Below are positions 6,317-12,750 of a DNA stretch of 12,979 nt, piece after piece. Below the pieces are notes generated by a model. It saw only the letters and a program-made list of their open reading frames with translations, was not told where the DNA came from and ran no database searches. A program made the translations under genes and the position numbers. The first letter of the stretch is position 1, and the number at the start of each line of letters is the position of its first letter. Origin of the DNA: Planctomycetota bacterium (GTDB lineage: Bacteria; Planctomycetota; Phycisphaerae; Phycisphaerales; SM1A02); the NCBI GenBank assembly GCA_009926815.1, contig RFOC01000037.1, positions 1-12,979 on the forward strand, given 5' to 3'.

Positions 6317-8172
6317 GACGGCGCGGCCAGCGTCTCCTCGTGCATCATGCGGCGGAGTCTGGGGGCGATCACGAACAGCGCCAGCGCCGAGACCGCGGCC
6401 GCGATGGTGATGAACCCGAACACCTCGCGGTAGGCGGCCAGTCCGGCCAGCGGCAGGGCGGGTGCCTCGCCCTCGCCCGAGACGGCGGTGGCCCGGGCGA
6501 TGGCGGCGGCAAGCAGGTGACTGAAACTGGTGGCCAGGAACCAGGCGCCCATGATGGTGCTGACCATGCGCACCGGGGAGAGGCGCGTGACCAGCGACAG
6601 GCCCACCGGCGAGAGGCAGAGTTCGCCGGTGGTCTGCAGCAGGTAGCTCAGGATGAGCCAGCCGATCGCCACCATGCCGTGGCTGTCGGCGTTCACGGCC
6701 CCCATCCACAGGGCGCCGAAGCCCGCCGAGAGCTGCAGGATGCCCAGCGCGAACTTCACGGGCGCGCTTGGATCGCGTCCACGGGCGCCCAGCCAGCCCC
6801 ACAGCAGGGTGAAGGGCAGGCCGAAGATCAGGATGAGCATGGGATTGGCGGCCTGGAAGACGCTGGCCTTGATCTCGGAGCCACCCACCGCCAGACCGGC
6901 CTTCGCGTTCGCCTCGCTCGCGGTGAAGCTGACGAAGCCCGCGTCGCCCGGAGCGCCCGGGATGGTGGACGCGGCGGTTCTCGCCTTCTCGGCCTGGTCG
7001 ATGTCCGCCAGCGTCCAGGTGCGGCCGGCCACCTCATGGCCGAGGAACTCCTGGGTGACCGGGACGAGCTCGTATCGCTTTCCGGTCTCCACGGGCGTGG
7101 TGCCCACCACGCGGCTCACGTTGCGATCGGTGAAGTTGTTCACGCTGCTCCCGGCCTGCTCGAAGAAGGCCCAGAAGAGCATGCTGAAGAAGCAGAGCAC
7201 CACCACCACGATCAGCCGGTCTCGCTCCACGCGGTCCGACCTCATCGCGCCCCAGAGGATCGATCCGAAGGCCAGGATGCCGACCGCGTTGAGCAGCCAC
7301 GTGGCCATCCCGGTCCTGCTGGTGAGCGTCGCCATGAGCGGCACCGCGACCAGCGTGGCGACCACGGTGACCAGCAGCGGGCCCTGGCCCAGGCGTCCCG
7401 GGGCCCGGCCCACATGTGCGGGCACGCTGCCCTCGGAGAGCCGGATGAAGCTGACCAGGCCCGCGGCCAGGAGGGCCAGCGCGACCGGCGCGTTGAGCGC
7501 CAGTTGCAGCGCGTTGTCGCGGGCGCCCCAGAGCATGGTGGCCAGCAGGCCCGCGACCGCCAGCAGGATGAGGCCTCGCGCCACGCCGGCCGGCGCGACG
7601 AAGGTGGCCAGGCCCGTGAGCATGCCCACGGTCGCCAGGCCGAAGCCGTAGTGGAAGCCGTAGGTCTCGCCGATGTAGCCGCACACCAGCGGGGCCAGCG
7701 CCGCGCCCAGGTTGATGCCCATGTAGAAGAGCGTGAACCCGGCGTCGCGCTTCATGCTGCCCGGGGCGTACAGGGCGCCGACCATGGTGCTGATGTTGGG
7801 CTTGAAGAAGCCGTTGCCGCAGATGAGCAGTCCGAGGGCGCCGAAGAAGGCCCATTCCCGCTCCACGGTCAGGAGCAGGTGTCCCGCCGCCATGAGCAGC
7901 CCGCCCCAGATCACGCTCAGGCGCGCGCCAAGGAACCGGTCGCTGATCATGCCTCCGAGATAGGGCGTGGCGTAGACCAGGGCGCCGTAGGCCCCGTACA
8001 CCGCGTAGGCCCTGGTGTCGTCGGCCTTGAGGAAGCCCTTGGTCATGTAGAAGACCAGCAGGGCTCGCATGCCGTAGAACGAGAATCGCTCCCACATCTC
8101 CGCGAAGAACAGCAGGAAGAGGCCCGAAGGATGCCGCTCCGTCGCCTGGCCCGACGCGTTCAGGATGCTCAT
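6307..8172 (-). CDS. Proton-dependent oligopeptide transporter, POT/PTR2 family (MFS)
   Basis: 621-residue inner-membrane transporter that imports di- and tripeptides with protons. The diagnostic ExxERFxxYG motif is at 25-34 (Glu25, Glu28, Arg29, Tyr33). It is followed by GNGFFKPN (119-126), the PTR2 motif FYMGINLGA (149-157), FWAFFEQAGSS (333-343) with Glu338, and GELCLSPVGLS (516-526). Twelve or more hydrophobic helices are visible, plus extra helices around 198-245. A hydrophilic stretch of about 100 residues (344-440) lies between the FW..EQ helix and the next helix. This makes the protein longer than the roughly 500 residues of enterobacterial Dtp proteins, though similar long forms occur in other bacteria. 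The ATG at 8172 is chosen because the ExxER helix begins soon after and a TATGTT box lies seven bases upstream. An in-frame upstream extension would cover the divergent Nudix gene and is not supported. Confidence 0.95.
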   Translation of the reverse strand: MSILNASGQATERHPSGLFLLFFAEMWERFSFYGMRALLVFYMTKGFLKADDTRAYAVYGAYGALVYATPYLGGMISDRFLGARLSVIWGGLLMAAGHLLLTVEREWAFFGALGLLICGNGFFKPNISTMVGALYAPGSMKRDAGFTLFYMGINLGAALAPLVCGYIGETYGFHYGFGLATVGMLTGLATFVAPAGVARGLILLAVAGLLATMLWGARDNALQLALNAPVALALLAAGLVSFIRLSEGSVPAHVGRAPGRLGQGPLLVTVVATLVAVPLMATLTSRTGMATWLLNAVGILAFGSILWGAMRSDRVERDRLIVVVVLCFFSMLFWAFFEQAGSSVNNFTDRNVSRVVGTTPVETGKRYELVPVTQEFLGHEVAGRTWTLADIDQAEKARTAASTIPGAPGDAGFVSFTASEANAKAGLAVGGSEIKASVFQAANPMLILIFGLPFTLLWGWLGARGRDPSAPVKFALGILQLSAGFGALWMGAVNADSHGMVAIGWLILSYLLQTTGELCLSPVGLSLVTRLSPVRMVSTIMGAWFLATSFSHLLAAAIARATAVSGEGEAPALPLAGLAAYREVFGFITIAAAVSALALFVIAPRLRRMMHEETLAAPSGH

Positions 8173-8179
8173 GCGCCGG

Positions 8180-8185
8180 AACATA
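8180..8185 (-). promoter_or_regulatory. TANNNT -10 box of the peptide transporter gene
   Basis: On the minus strand, TATGTT ends seven bases before the ATG at 8172. A TTGTCC at 8210-8205 could be a -35 element, but the spacer would be 19 bases. No Shine-Dalgarno follows. The box sits in the 45-base divergent gap shared with the Nudix gene. Confidence 0.45.
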
Positions 8186-8217
8186 GCGGACGGCTCCGCT
8201 TCGTGGACAATGGCGGC

Positions 8218-8879
8218 ATGGACCCCGACCGCCTCATCCCGCTTCGCCGTCCGCCCCGGCTGCTGGTGGAGCCTGGCCGATGGGTGCCGCCGGGCGCGGA
8301 TCTTGGGGCGGTCGATCGCGAGTTCGAGGCGGCCTGCCGCGAGAACCCGAGGCTGCATGACGGTGCCATCTGGCATGTGCTGTCGCACTCGCGGGACGGT
8401 CATGGCGGCGTGACGCTGCACCTGATGGAGAGCGCCTACCGGTTCCAGGCCGTGGCTCGGCGCAGCCATCCGGATCGGCCCGGTCCCGCGCGTCCGCTGG
8501 GCGTGAAGTCCCTCGCCCGCTCCCCACGAGGCTGGCTGATGGGTCGGCGATCGAGGCGCAGCCTGACCTACGGAGGGCTCTGGGAGTTTCTCGGCGGTGG
8601 ATCGCTGCAGGCAGCGAGGATCCCGCTGCGGCGGCGATCCGCGAGCTTCGCGAGGAGTCCGGCGCGGAGGCCTCGGGTCCGCCGATCGCGGTGGCGATGC
8701 TCTTCGATGCGCGCGTGGGCACGTGGGACATCGTGCATCGGGTCGAGGTGGCCGGCGGCATCGCCGGAGACCCGGCGAGCTGGGAGCATGAGGAGGTGGT
8801 CGAGGAACCGGACCCCGCGGCCCGCGAACCCGCCTCGCACGCCACCATGCTGCTGCGCTCTCTCGCGGTCGCGCCGTGA
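8218..8879 (+). pseudogene. Nudix hydrolase, broken by a 1-base deletion inside the Nudix box (or assembly error)
   Basis: Read from ATG 8218, the frame gives 131 good residues, including LGVKSLARSPRGWLMGRR (about 100-117) and GGLWEFLGGGSLQ (119-131), typical of Nudix proteins up to the start of the box. It then runs into unrelated sequence. In the -1 frame, from about 8610 to the stop at 8877-8879, the rest is present: SEDPAAAAIRELREESGAE, then a strand- and helix-like tail. Joining the frames after the CAG at 8608-8610 restores the exact GX5EX7REUXEEXGU pattern and a protein of about 220 residues. One extra G (CAGGGCAGC in place of CAGGCAGC) would repair it, so a shortened G run is the likely cause. 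The intact family hydrolyses nucleoside-diphosphate-linked substrates; this one resembles the IPP-isomerase/YfcD-like branch only loosely. The start lacks a TANNNT box, but GACAAT (8206-8211) lies six bases before the ATG. It converges with the lipoprotein gene. Confidence 0.85.
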
Positions 8880-8885
8880 CGGGGA

Positions 8886-9518
8886 TCAGCGGGCGTGCAT
8901 GGCCACGGGCTCGTGCGCCGGCCTCGCGACCCACTTCACCTGGCCCAGGGCGTTGGTCACCGCCTGGCTGGCGGCTCGTCGCAGCGCGCGGGACTGCGCC
9001 TCATCCATGCGGGCGGTCACGGTGCCCAGCATCTCCGCCGGGCTGAGCAGGTCCACGAAACCCTTGGTGCGGGCCACGAGCGAGAGGTTGCTTCCGGTGA
9101 GCAGCAGCCCCATGGAGCCGTCCTCGGCCTTGCCGCGCGGCCACGCGAAGCCGCCGCCGCCGTACACGCCGACCTCGCCTTCGGCGAAGACCACCAGGCG
9201 GATGGAGATGTTGGTGGTGGTGGGTTCCAGCGGCGTGAGGCCCGGCTTGGGGTCCCACAGCAGCTGGATGTTCACCACCTGACCGCTCAGCTTGCCGCCC
9301 CCGGCCAGCTGGTCGGCCGGAATGTCGCTGCTGTAGAAGCTGATCTGCGCCGGCTCGATCATGTACCACGCTTCGGCGGGCGCCGTGCTCACCTTGACGG
9401 GATTGTCGGCCAGGCCCGAGGTGGTCAGTTCGGTGGTCGTCCACGGCCACTGCACGCTGTAGCAGGCGGCCAGGGCCAGGACGCAGGCCGTCAGGCATGG
9501 GCGGGCCAGATGCCTCAT
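8886..9518 (-). CDS. Predicted lipoprotein of unknown function
   Basis: 210 residues. The N-terminus has Arg2 and Arg6, a hydrophobic stretch 8-18 and the lipobox LAAC (16-19), so Cys19 should be lipidated. Tyr at the next position gives no inner-membrane retention signal, so an outer-membrane site facing the periplasm is likely. The mature part looks beta-rich up to about 165 (for example VVNIQLLWDP 81-90 and ISIRLVVFAE 104-113) with a glycine cluster at 117-123. A helical stretch with Ala-Arg repeats follows (171-190). I recognise no domain. The ATG overlaps the stop of the upstream amidohydrolase-fold gene as ATGA (9518-9515), so translation is coupled and a joint function is plausible. 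The stop lies six bases from the convergent Nudix stop. Confidence 0.82.
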   Translation of the reverse strand: MRHLARPCLTACVLALAACYSVQWPWTTTELTTSGLADNPVKVSTAPAEAWYMIEPAQISFYSSDIPADQLAGGGKLSGQVVNIQLLWDPKPGLTPLEPTTTNISIRLVVFAEGEVGVYGGGGFAWPRGKAEDGSMGLLLTGSNLSLVARTKGFVDLLSPAEMLGTVTARMDEAQSRALRRAASQAVTNALGQVKWVARPAHEPVAMHAR

Positions 9519-10390
9519 GCCGCCACCCCCACGCCATCGCTCAGGTGCGGTCCTGGCGTGCCCAGCGCCGCGAAGCAGTCCCGTTCGACCACTTCGCGAA
9601 GCGCACCGGTGGGAATGCGAGGACCCTGCACCGGCGCGCACGCGTTGACCCGGAGCACCGTCTCCGCGGCCTCCGCCGGCATGGCGAAGGGGAACGCGCT
9701 GCCCAGCAGAACCCGGTCCAGGACGCCAAGGGCCCACGCGTCGCGCAGCGAGCCGTAGAGCCGCCACGCGGTGGGGATGAGCGAGCTCGTCTCGGTGAAG
9801 AGGTTCGGATGCCGGCTCAGCATGGCCAGGCACTCGTCGATCCAGGGCCAGCCGAAGCCGCCGATCAGGATCCGCAGCCTCGGGAAGGCGCGGGCCGGCT
9901 CGTCCCACACGCTCGGTCGCGCGAACTCCAGCGGCCCGGTGTTGAGCTTCGTGCCCAGCGGCGCCGCGATGACAGGCAGGTTGCGCCGCTCGCACTCCGC
10001 CCACAGTTCCATGGCATGCGGATGGGTGGGATGCACCGCCTGCGCGGCGGGCGCCACGCAGACGCCGCGAAGGCCCAGCGCCATGGCCACGTGGAGGTCC
10101 TCGCGCCAATCGGGGGCCAGTGGATCGATCCCCGCGAAGCCCGCCAGTCGGATGCCGTCCCGCGCCACCGCGTCGGCCACTTCCCTGGCGTCCACGTGGA
10201 TCCGCATCACCTCCGACCGGATGCCGCACACGATGGCCGCGGTCATGGGCCGCACCGCCTCGGCCAGCTGGTCGAAGCTGCCATCGAGCCGGGCCCACGG
10301 TCCGCCCGAGTCGGCGGCGAAACGGCCCGAGAGGGCGGGACCGAGCCGCTGCGGGTGATTCCAGGCGTAGGTCAGCGCGTCGAACGGCAC
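9515..10390 (-). CDS. Amidohydrolase-fold (amidohydrolase_2-like) protein lacking the metal ligands; probable pseudoenzyme
   Basis: 291 residues from GTG 10390. The sequence follows the TIM-barrel amidohydrolase_2 (ACMSD-like) pattern: GFAGIDPLAP (84-93), GLRGVCVAP (106-114), a helix before NLPVI (137-141), FPRLRILIGGFG (169-180), WIDECLAMLSRHPNLF (183-198) and VLLGSAFPF (227-235). Every expected metal position is altered. The strand-1 HxH of IDxHxH is replaced by FDALTY (Leu6, Tyr8). The His after strand 5 is absent from VIAAPLG (140-146). The His after strand 6 is replaced in ILIGGFG (174-180, around Gly178). The Asp of GSDFP is Ala232. If the alignment is right, the protein cannot bind the usual zinc and may be structural, binding or regulatory. 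It lies seven bases after menG and overlaps the following lipoprotein gene by four bases. Confidence 0.84.
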   Translation of the reverse strand: MPFDALTYAWNHPQRLGPALSGRFAADSGGPWARLDGSFDQLAEAVRPMTAAIVCGIRSEVMRIHVDAREVADAVARDGIRLAGFAGIDPLAPDWREDLHVAMALGLRGVCVAPAAQAVHPTHPHAMELWAECERRNLPVIAAPLGTKLNTGPLEFARPSVWDEPARAFPRLRILIGGFGWPWIDECLAMLSRHPNLFTETSSLIPTAWRLYGSLRDAWALGVLDRVLLGSAFPFAMPAEAAETVLRVNACAPVQGPRIPTGALREVVERDCFAALGTPGPHLSDGVGVAA

Positions 10391-10396
10391 GGCCCG

Positions 10397-10402
10397 ATCA
10401 TA
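10397..10402 (-). promoter_or_regulatory. TATGAT -10-like box at the menG stop codon
   Basis: On the minus strand, TATGAT contains the menG stop codon (TGA, 10400-10398) and ends exactly six bases before the GTG start of the amidohydrolase-fold gene. There is no Shine-Dalgarno. It could drive a leaderless internal transcript. Because the box is built from the end of the menG reading frame, coincidence is possible. Confidence 0.4.
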
Positions 10403-11204
10403 CGGAAGCGCGTCGGGCGGTCACGAGCGCACAGGTGCCCATGGTCATGCGGATCACCCGGGGATCGTGGAGCCCGGCCCGCACGGCCTCGGCCGCGATG
10501 CCTTCACCGCCCACGAACGTGTCCACGCTCCGGGGCAGGTAGTGGTATGCACCGCTTCGATCGCGGGCGATCCAGCTGGCGGTCCAGGGCATGATCCGTT
10601 CCGTGTAGACCCGATGGAACCAGCGGGCGGGGCCGAAGGCGGGACGATCGAACTCCAGCACCGCCAGCACGCCGCCGGGTCGGAGCACGCGACGGAACTC
10701 GCCCATGGCGGCCGCCACGTCGCCCACGTTGCGCAGGCCGAAGGCGATGGTCACGGCGTCGTACGCGCGCTTGGGCTGATCCAGGTCGGTCGCGTCGCCA
10801 TGCAGGAACGATGGAGCGCAGGTGCCGCGTCGCCAGGCGCGGCGCTGGGCCTTGTGCCTCGCCAGGTCGAGCATGCGCGGGGTGTAGTCCACGCCGGTCA
10901 CCACGGCGCCAGCCTCGGCGAACGCCTCGCTGAGGTCGCCGGTGCCGCAGGCCACGTCGAGCACGCGGGCCCCTCGCAGGTCCGTCCGGCCGAGCCTTCG
11001 CGCGACCTCGCGCACCGTTCGGCGTCGCCACCACTGGTCCAGACCGAAGCTGTGCAGCCGGTTGTTCAGGTCGTAGGCGTGGGCGATGGCGCCGAACATG
11101 GCCTGCACTCGGGTGGCCTTGTCCGGGGCTCGGTGCGGATCCGCCTCGAGCGATTCACGGGTCCACGCGGGCGCCGGGGAGGCTTGGGGCGTTCTGGGCG
11201 TCAC
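10398..11204 (-). CDS. menG: Demethylmenaquinone / 2-polyprenyl-benzoquinol C-methyltransferase
   Basis: 268-residue SAM-dependent methyltransferase of the UbiE/MenG family, adding the ring methyl group late in menaquinone (or ubiquinone) synthesis at the inner face of the cytoplasmic membrane. Diagnostic parts are FGAIAHAYDLNN (37-48), FGLDQWWRRRTV (53-64), SAM motif I VLDVACGTGD (81-90), Asp106 at the end of strand 2, GDATDLDQPKRAYD (136-149), AFGLRNVGD (154-162), RVLRPGG (172-178) and the C-terminal AYHYLPRSVDTF (219-230). The 22-residue Pro/Ala-rich N-terminus is longer than usual (family about 230-260). Menaquinone is the more likely product if the host is a planctomycete, but sequence alone does not separate the two. 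Start GTG at 11204, with TACCAT eight bases upstream and no Shine-Dalgarno. It is the first gene of a three-gene unit. Confidence 0.93.
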   Translation of the reverse strand: MTPRTPQASPAPAWTRESLEADPHRAPDKATRVQAMFGAIAHAYDLNNRLHSFGLDQWWRRRTVREVARRLGRTDLRGARVLDVACGTGDLSEAFAEAGAVVTGVDYTPRMLDLARHKAQRRAWRRGTCAPSFLHGDATDLDQPKRAYDAVTIAFGLRNVGDVAAAMGEFRRVLRPGGVLAVLEFDRPAFGPARWFHRVYTERIMPWTASWIARDRSGAYHYLPRSVDTFVGGEGIAAEAVRAGLHDPRVIRMTMGTCALVTARRASV

Positions 11205-11212
11205 GGAGGCGG

Positions 11213-11218
11213 ATGGTA
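11213..11218 (-). promoter_or_regulatory. TANNNT -10 box of menG
   Basis: On the minus strand, TACCAT ends eight bases before the GTG at 11204. No Shine-Dalgarno lies between them and no clear -35 hexamer is visible. Confidence 0.42.
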
Positions 11219-11380
11219 GGCCCTCCGATGGCGCATAACGAGTCCGCGTGGTTCCGATATCGCGATCCGTTTCGCGGGTGGCGAGTCAGCCGTTGGGCGG
11301 CCGAAACACTCCCGCCGCGAGGAGCGCGGACAAGGACAACGCACCGAAGGCGATGGAGTCGCCCGAGGTTCCAAGCCCAT

Positions 11381-11388
11381 GGAAAGAG
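11381..11388 (+). promoter_or_regulatory. Ribosome binding site deciding the start at 11394
   Basis: GGAAAGAG five bases before ATG 11394 is a clear purine-rich Shine-Dalgarno, in contrast to the other first genes of units in this window. It favours ATG 11394 over the in-frame ATG 11379, which has no such site. Confidence 0.5.
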
Positions 11389-11393
11389 ACACC

Positions 11394-12098
11394 ATGCCCG
11401 CCACCGCCCATGTCGAGTCGATCGTCGAGAGCCTCATCCCCACGCTGCTGCAGGGTGACCGCGCCACCGTGCGTGCCCAGGTCGCCCGTGCGCTCTCGGG
11501 TGGCCTGACCGCCGAGCAGTTCACCGAGCAGGTGGCGTGGCCGATCCACGAGTCGCTGCACAAGCTGCATCGGCATGACCAGATCGAGCAGCTGGCCTTC
11601 AACTACGCCACGCGGTTGCTTCGCAGCGTGGTCGACCAGGTGCAGCTGGGCTACGCGCGATCCCAGCGCAATGGCCGGACGGTCATGCTCTTCTGCGGCT
11701 CGGGCGAGAACGAGGACCTGGGTGGACAGATGGCGGCCGACCTGCTGGAGGCCTCGGGGTACGCCGTGCTCTTCGCCGGTGGCGGCGTCGCCCGTGACGA
11801 GATCCTGGAGGAGACGCAGCGTCGTCGGCCTGACTTCCTGGTGCTCTTCGCCAGCAGCGCCGCGGACGCGCCGACCATCCGGACGATCATCGACCAGGTT
11901 CGCGAGGTCGGCGCGGATCCGGGTCTGGAGATCGCCGTGGGAGGTGGCGTGTTCAATCGCGCCGACGGCCTCGCCGAGGCGATCGGCGCGACCCGATTCG
12001 CCCGCACGCCTCTGGAACTGGTCCAGGTGCTCGGTCGGCCGGTCACCGCGGCCGAGGCGCCTCGGGCGGCCACCCGCCGCCTGCGGGCCGTGGCCTGA
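11394..12098 (+). CDS. Cobalamin-binding-fold protein without the cobalt-ligating His (CarH/MetH B12-module-like)
   Basis: 234 residues. Residues about 8-90 are helical and begin LIPTLLQGD (14-22), the pattern of the four-helix cap (B12-binding_2) found in MetH, corrinoid proteins and CarH. Residues about 95-212 form the Rossmann-like B12-binding domain: strand TVMLFCGSG, then GENEDLGGQMAADLLEASGY (104-123), strand LFAGGGV (126-132), DFLVLFASSAAD (147-158) and EIAVGGGVF (179-187). In cobalamin-binding members the first loop reads (D/E)xHxxG with His ligating cobalt. Here it is Glu105-x-Glu107-x-x-Gly110, so His-on binding is not possible. There is no MerR or methyltransferase domain and no signal peptide. 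It may be a sensor or partner protein that binds a modified corrinoid, another ligand, or nothing. An alternative start is ATG 11379, adding five residues. It precedes the sigma factor gene by 58 bases on the same strand. Confidence 0.82.
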   Translation: MPATAHVESIVESLIPTLLQGDRATVRAQVARALSGGLTAEQFTEQVAWPIHESLHKLHRHDQIEQLAFNYATRLLRSVVDQVQLGYARSQRNGRTVMLFCGSGENEDLGGQMAADLLEASGYAVLFAGGGVARDEILEETQRRRPDFLVLFASSAADAPTIRTIIDQVREVGADPGLEIAVGGGVFNRADGLAEAIGATRFARTPLELVQVLGRPVTAAEAPRAATRRLRAVA

Positions 12099-12117
12099 GG
12101 CTTCGAGCGTCCACGGG

Positions 12118-12148
12118 TTGAAACCGGCGGGGGGGTGGCAGGTACGCT
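12118..12148 (+). promoter_or_regulatory. Promoter candidate of the ECF sigma factor gene
   Basis: TTGAAA (12118-12123) and TACGCT (12143-12148) with a long 19-base spacer that contains a run of seven G. The -10 box ends eight bases before the GTG at 12157, without a Shine-Dalgarno. TGAAAC (12119-12124) also resembles the -35 of some ECF promoters, but no matching -10 is found at the usual distance. Confidence 0.38.
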
Positions 12149-12156
12149 GATGCGTC

Positions 12157-12750
12157 GTGCCGCTTCCCTCCCGACAGGTCGAGCAGCAGCTCCTGCAGCG
12201 AGCCCGCCGAGGCGATGCCTCGGCCATGGAGGCCATCGTGGGCCACTTCCAGGGACCGCTGCAGGCGTACCTGAAGCGGCTCTGCGGACAGCCTGAACTG
12301 GCGGAGGACCTGGCTCAGGAGACATTCGTCCGGGTGCTGGCCAACCTGCACCGGTTCGATGACCGGTTCCGATTCAGCACCTGGCTCTTCACCATCGCCC
12401 GCCGGCTCTGGCTCAACCACGCCGGGCGCCGCAGGCCCGTCTCCGACAGCGAGCATGTCGAGCGACGTGGAGGCTTGGGCGAAGGTCCCGTGGCCGCGGT
12501 GCAGCAGCGGGAGCGGACCACGCTGCTTCGCAAGGCGCTGGATCTGGCGCTGGCGGCTCTCACCGGACCGCAGCGCGACGCGGTGCTGCTCTACCACCAG
12601 CAAGGTCTGGGCATCGGCGAGATCGCCCGGCAGTCCGGCCTTCCCGAGGGCACGATCAAGAGCCACCTCTTCCGTGCAAGGCGCCGCATGATCACCATCA
12701 TCCGGGACGATCTCCGCACGAGGTCCCTGGCGCAGGAGATGACGCCATGA
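12157..12750 (+). CDS. RNA polymerase sigma factor, ECF (sigma-70 group 4) family
   Basis: 197 residues from GTG 12157. It recruits RNA polymerase core to a stress- or signal-specific set of promoters. Region 2 (about 24-92) contains the core-binding motif AEDLAQETFVRV (49-60) and the -10 recognition helix FSTWLFTIARRLWLNH (73-88). A linker (about 93-120) replaces region 3. Region 4 (about 125-182) has LTGPQRDAVLLYH (135-147) and the helix-turn-helix IGEIARQSGLPEGTIKSHLF (153-172), followed by basic RARRR. Length and layout are typical of ECF factors, with no extra C-terminal domain. The stop overlaps the start of the next gene (ATGA), the usual arrangement with a cognate anti-sigma factor. 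Which ECF subgroup it belongs to cannot be told by eye. Confidence 0.95.
   Translation: MPLPSRQVEQQLLQRARRGDASAMEAIVGHFQGPLQAYLKRLCGQPELAEDLAQETFVRVLANLHRFDDRFRFSTWLFTIARRLWLNHAGRRRPVSDSEHVERRGGLGEGPVAAVQQRERTTLLRKALDLALAALTGPQRDAVLLYHQQGLGIGEIARQSGLPEGTIKSHLFRARRRMITIIRDDLRTRSLAQEMTP

Larger units (their letters stand above)
11205..11393. other. Divergent intergenic region between menG and the B12-like gene
   Basis: The largest gene-free stretch in the window (189 bases). It holds the menG -10 box at its left end, a 5-bp hairpin CCGCG-AGGAG-CGCGG (11315-11329), and the Shine-Dalgarno of the B12-like gene at its right end. I see no cobalamin riboswitch, no tRNA and no convincing plus-strand -35/-10 pair. 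Short open frames crossing it look like random high-GC translation. Confidence 0.5.

Noticed and set aside
6310..8217. Long plus-strand open frame opposite the POT transporter, in frame with the Nudix start
   Set aside because: The translated part before 8218 is antisense to a clear transporter and has the composition of a shadow frame. Only the part from ATG 8218 has Nudix features.
8604..8614. Programmed -1 ribosomal frameshift in the Nudix gene
   Set aside because: No X-XXY-YYZ slippery heptamer is present (sequence CTGCAGGCAGC) and no strong downstream stem was seen. A missing G explains it more simply.
11205..11393. Cobalamin riboswitch upstream of the B12-like gene
   Set aside because: No B12-box-like conserved core or multi-stem arrangement is visible; only a 5-bp hairpin was found.
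12119..12156. Autoregulatory ECF promoter (TGAAAC with CGTA/CGTC at 16-17 bases) before the sigma gene
   Set aside because: TGAAAC is present, but no CGTA or CGTC occurs at the required spacing; the CGTC at 12153-12156 is 28 bases away.
11286..12236. 316-codon minus-strand frame opposite the B12-like gene
   Set aside because: No family features; the plus strand encodes a recognisable B12-fold protein with a good ribosome binding site.
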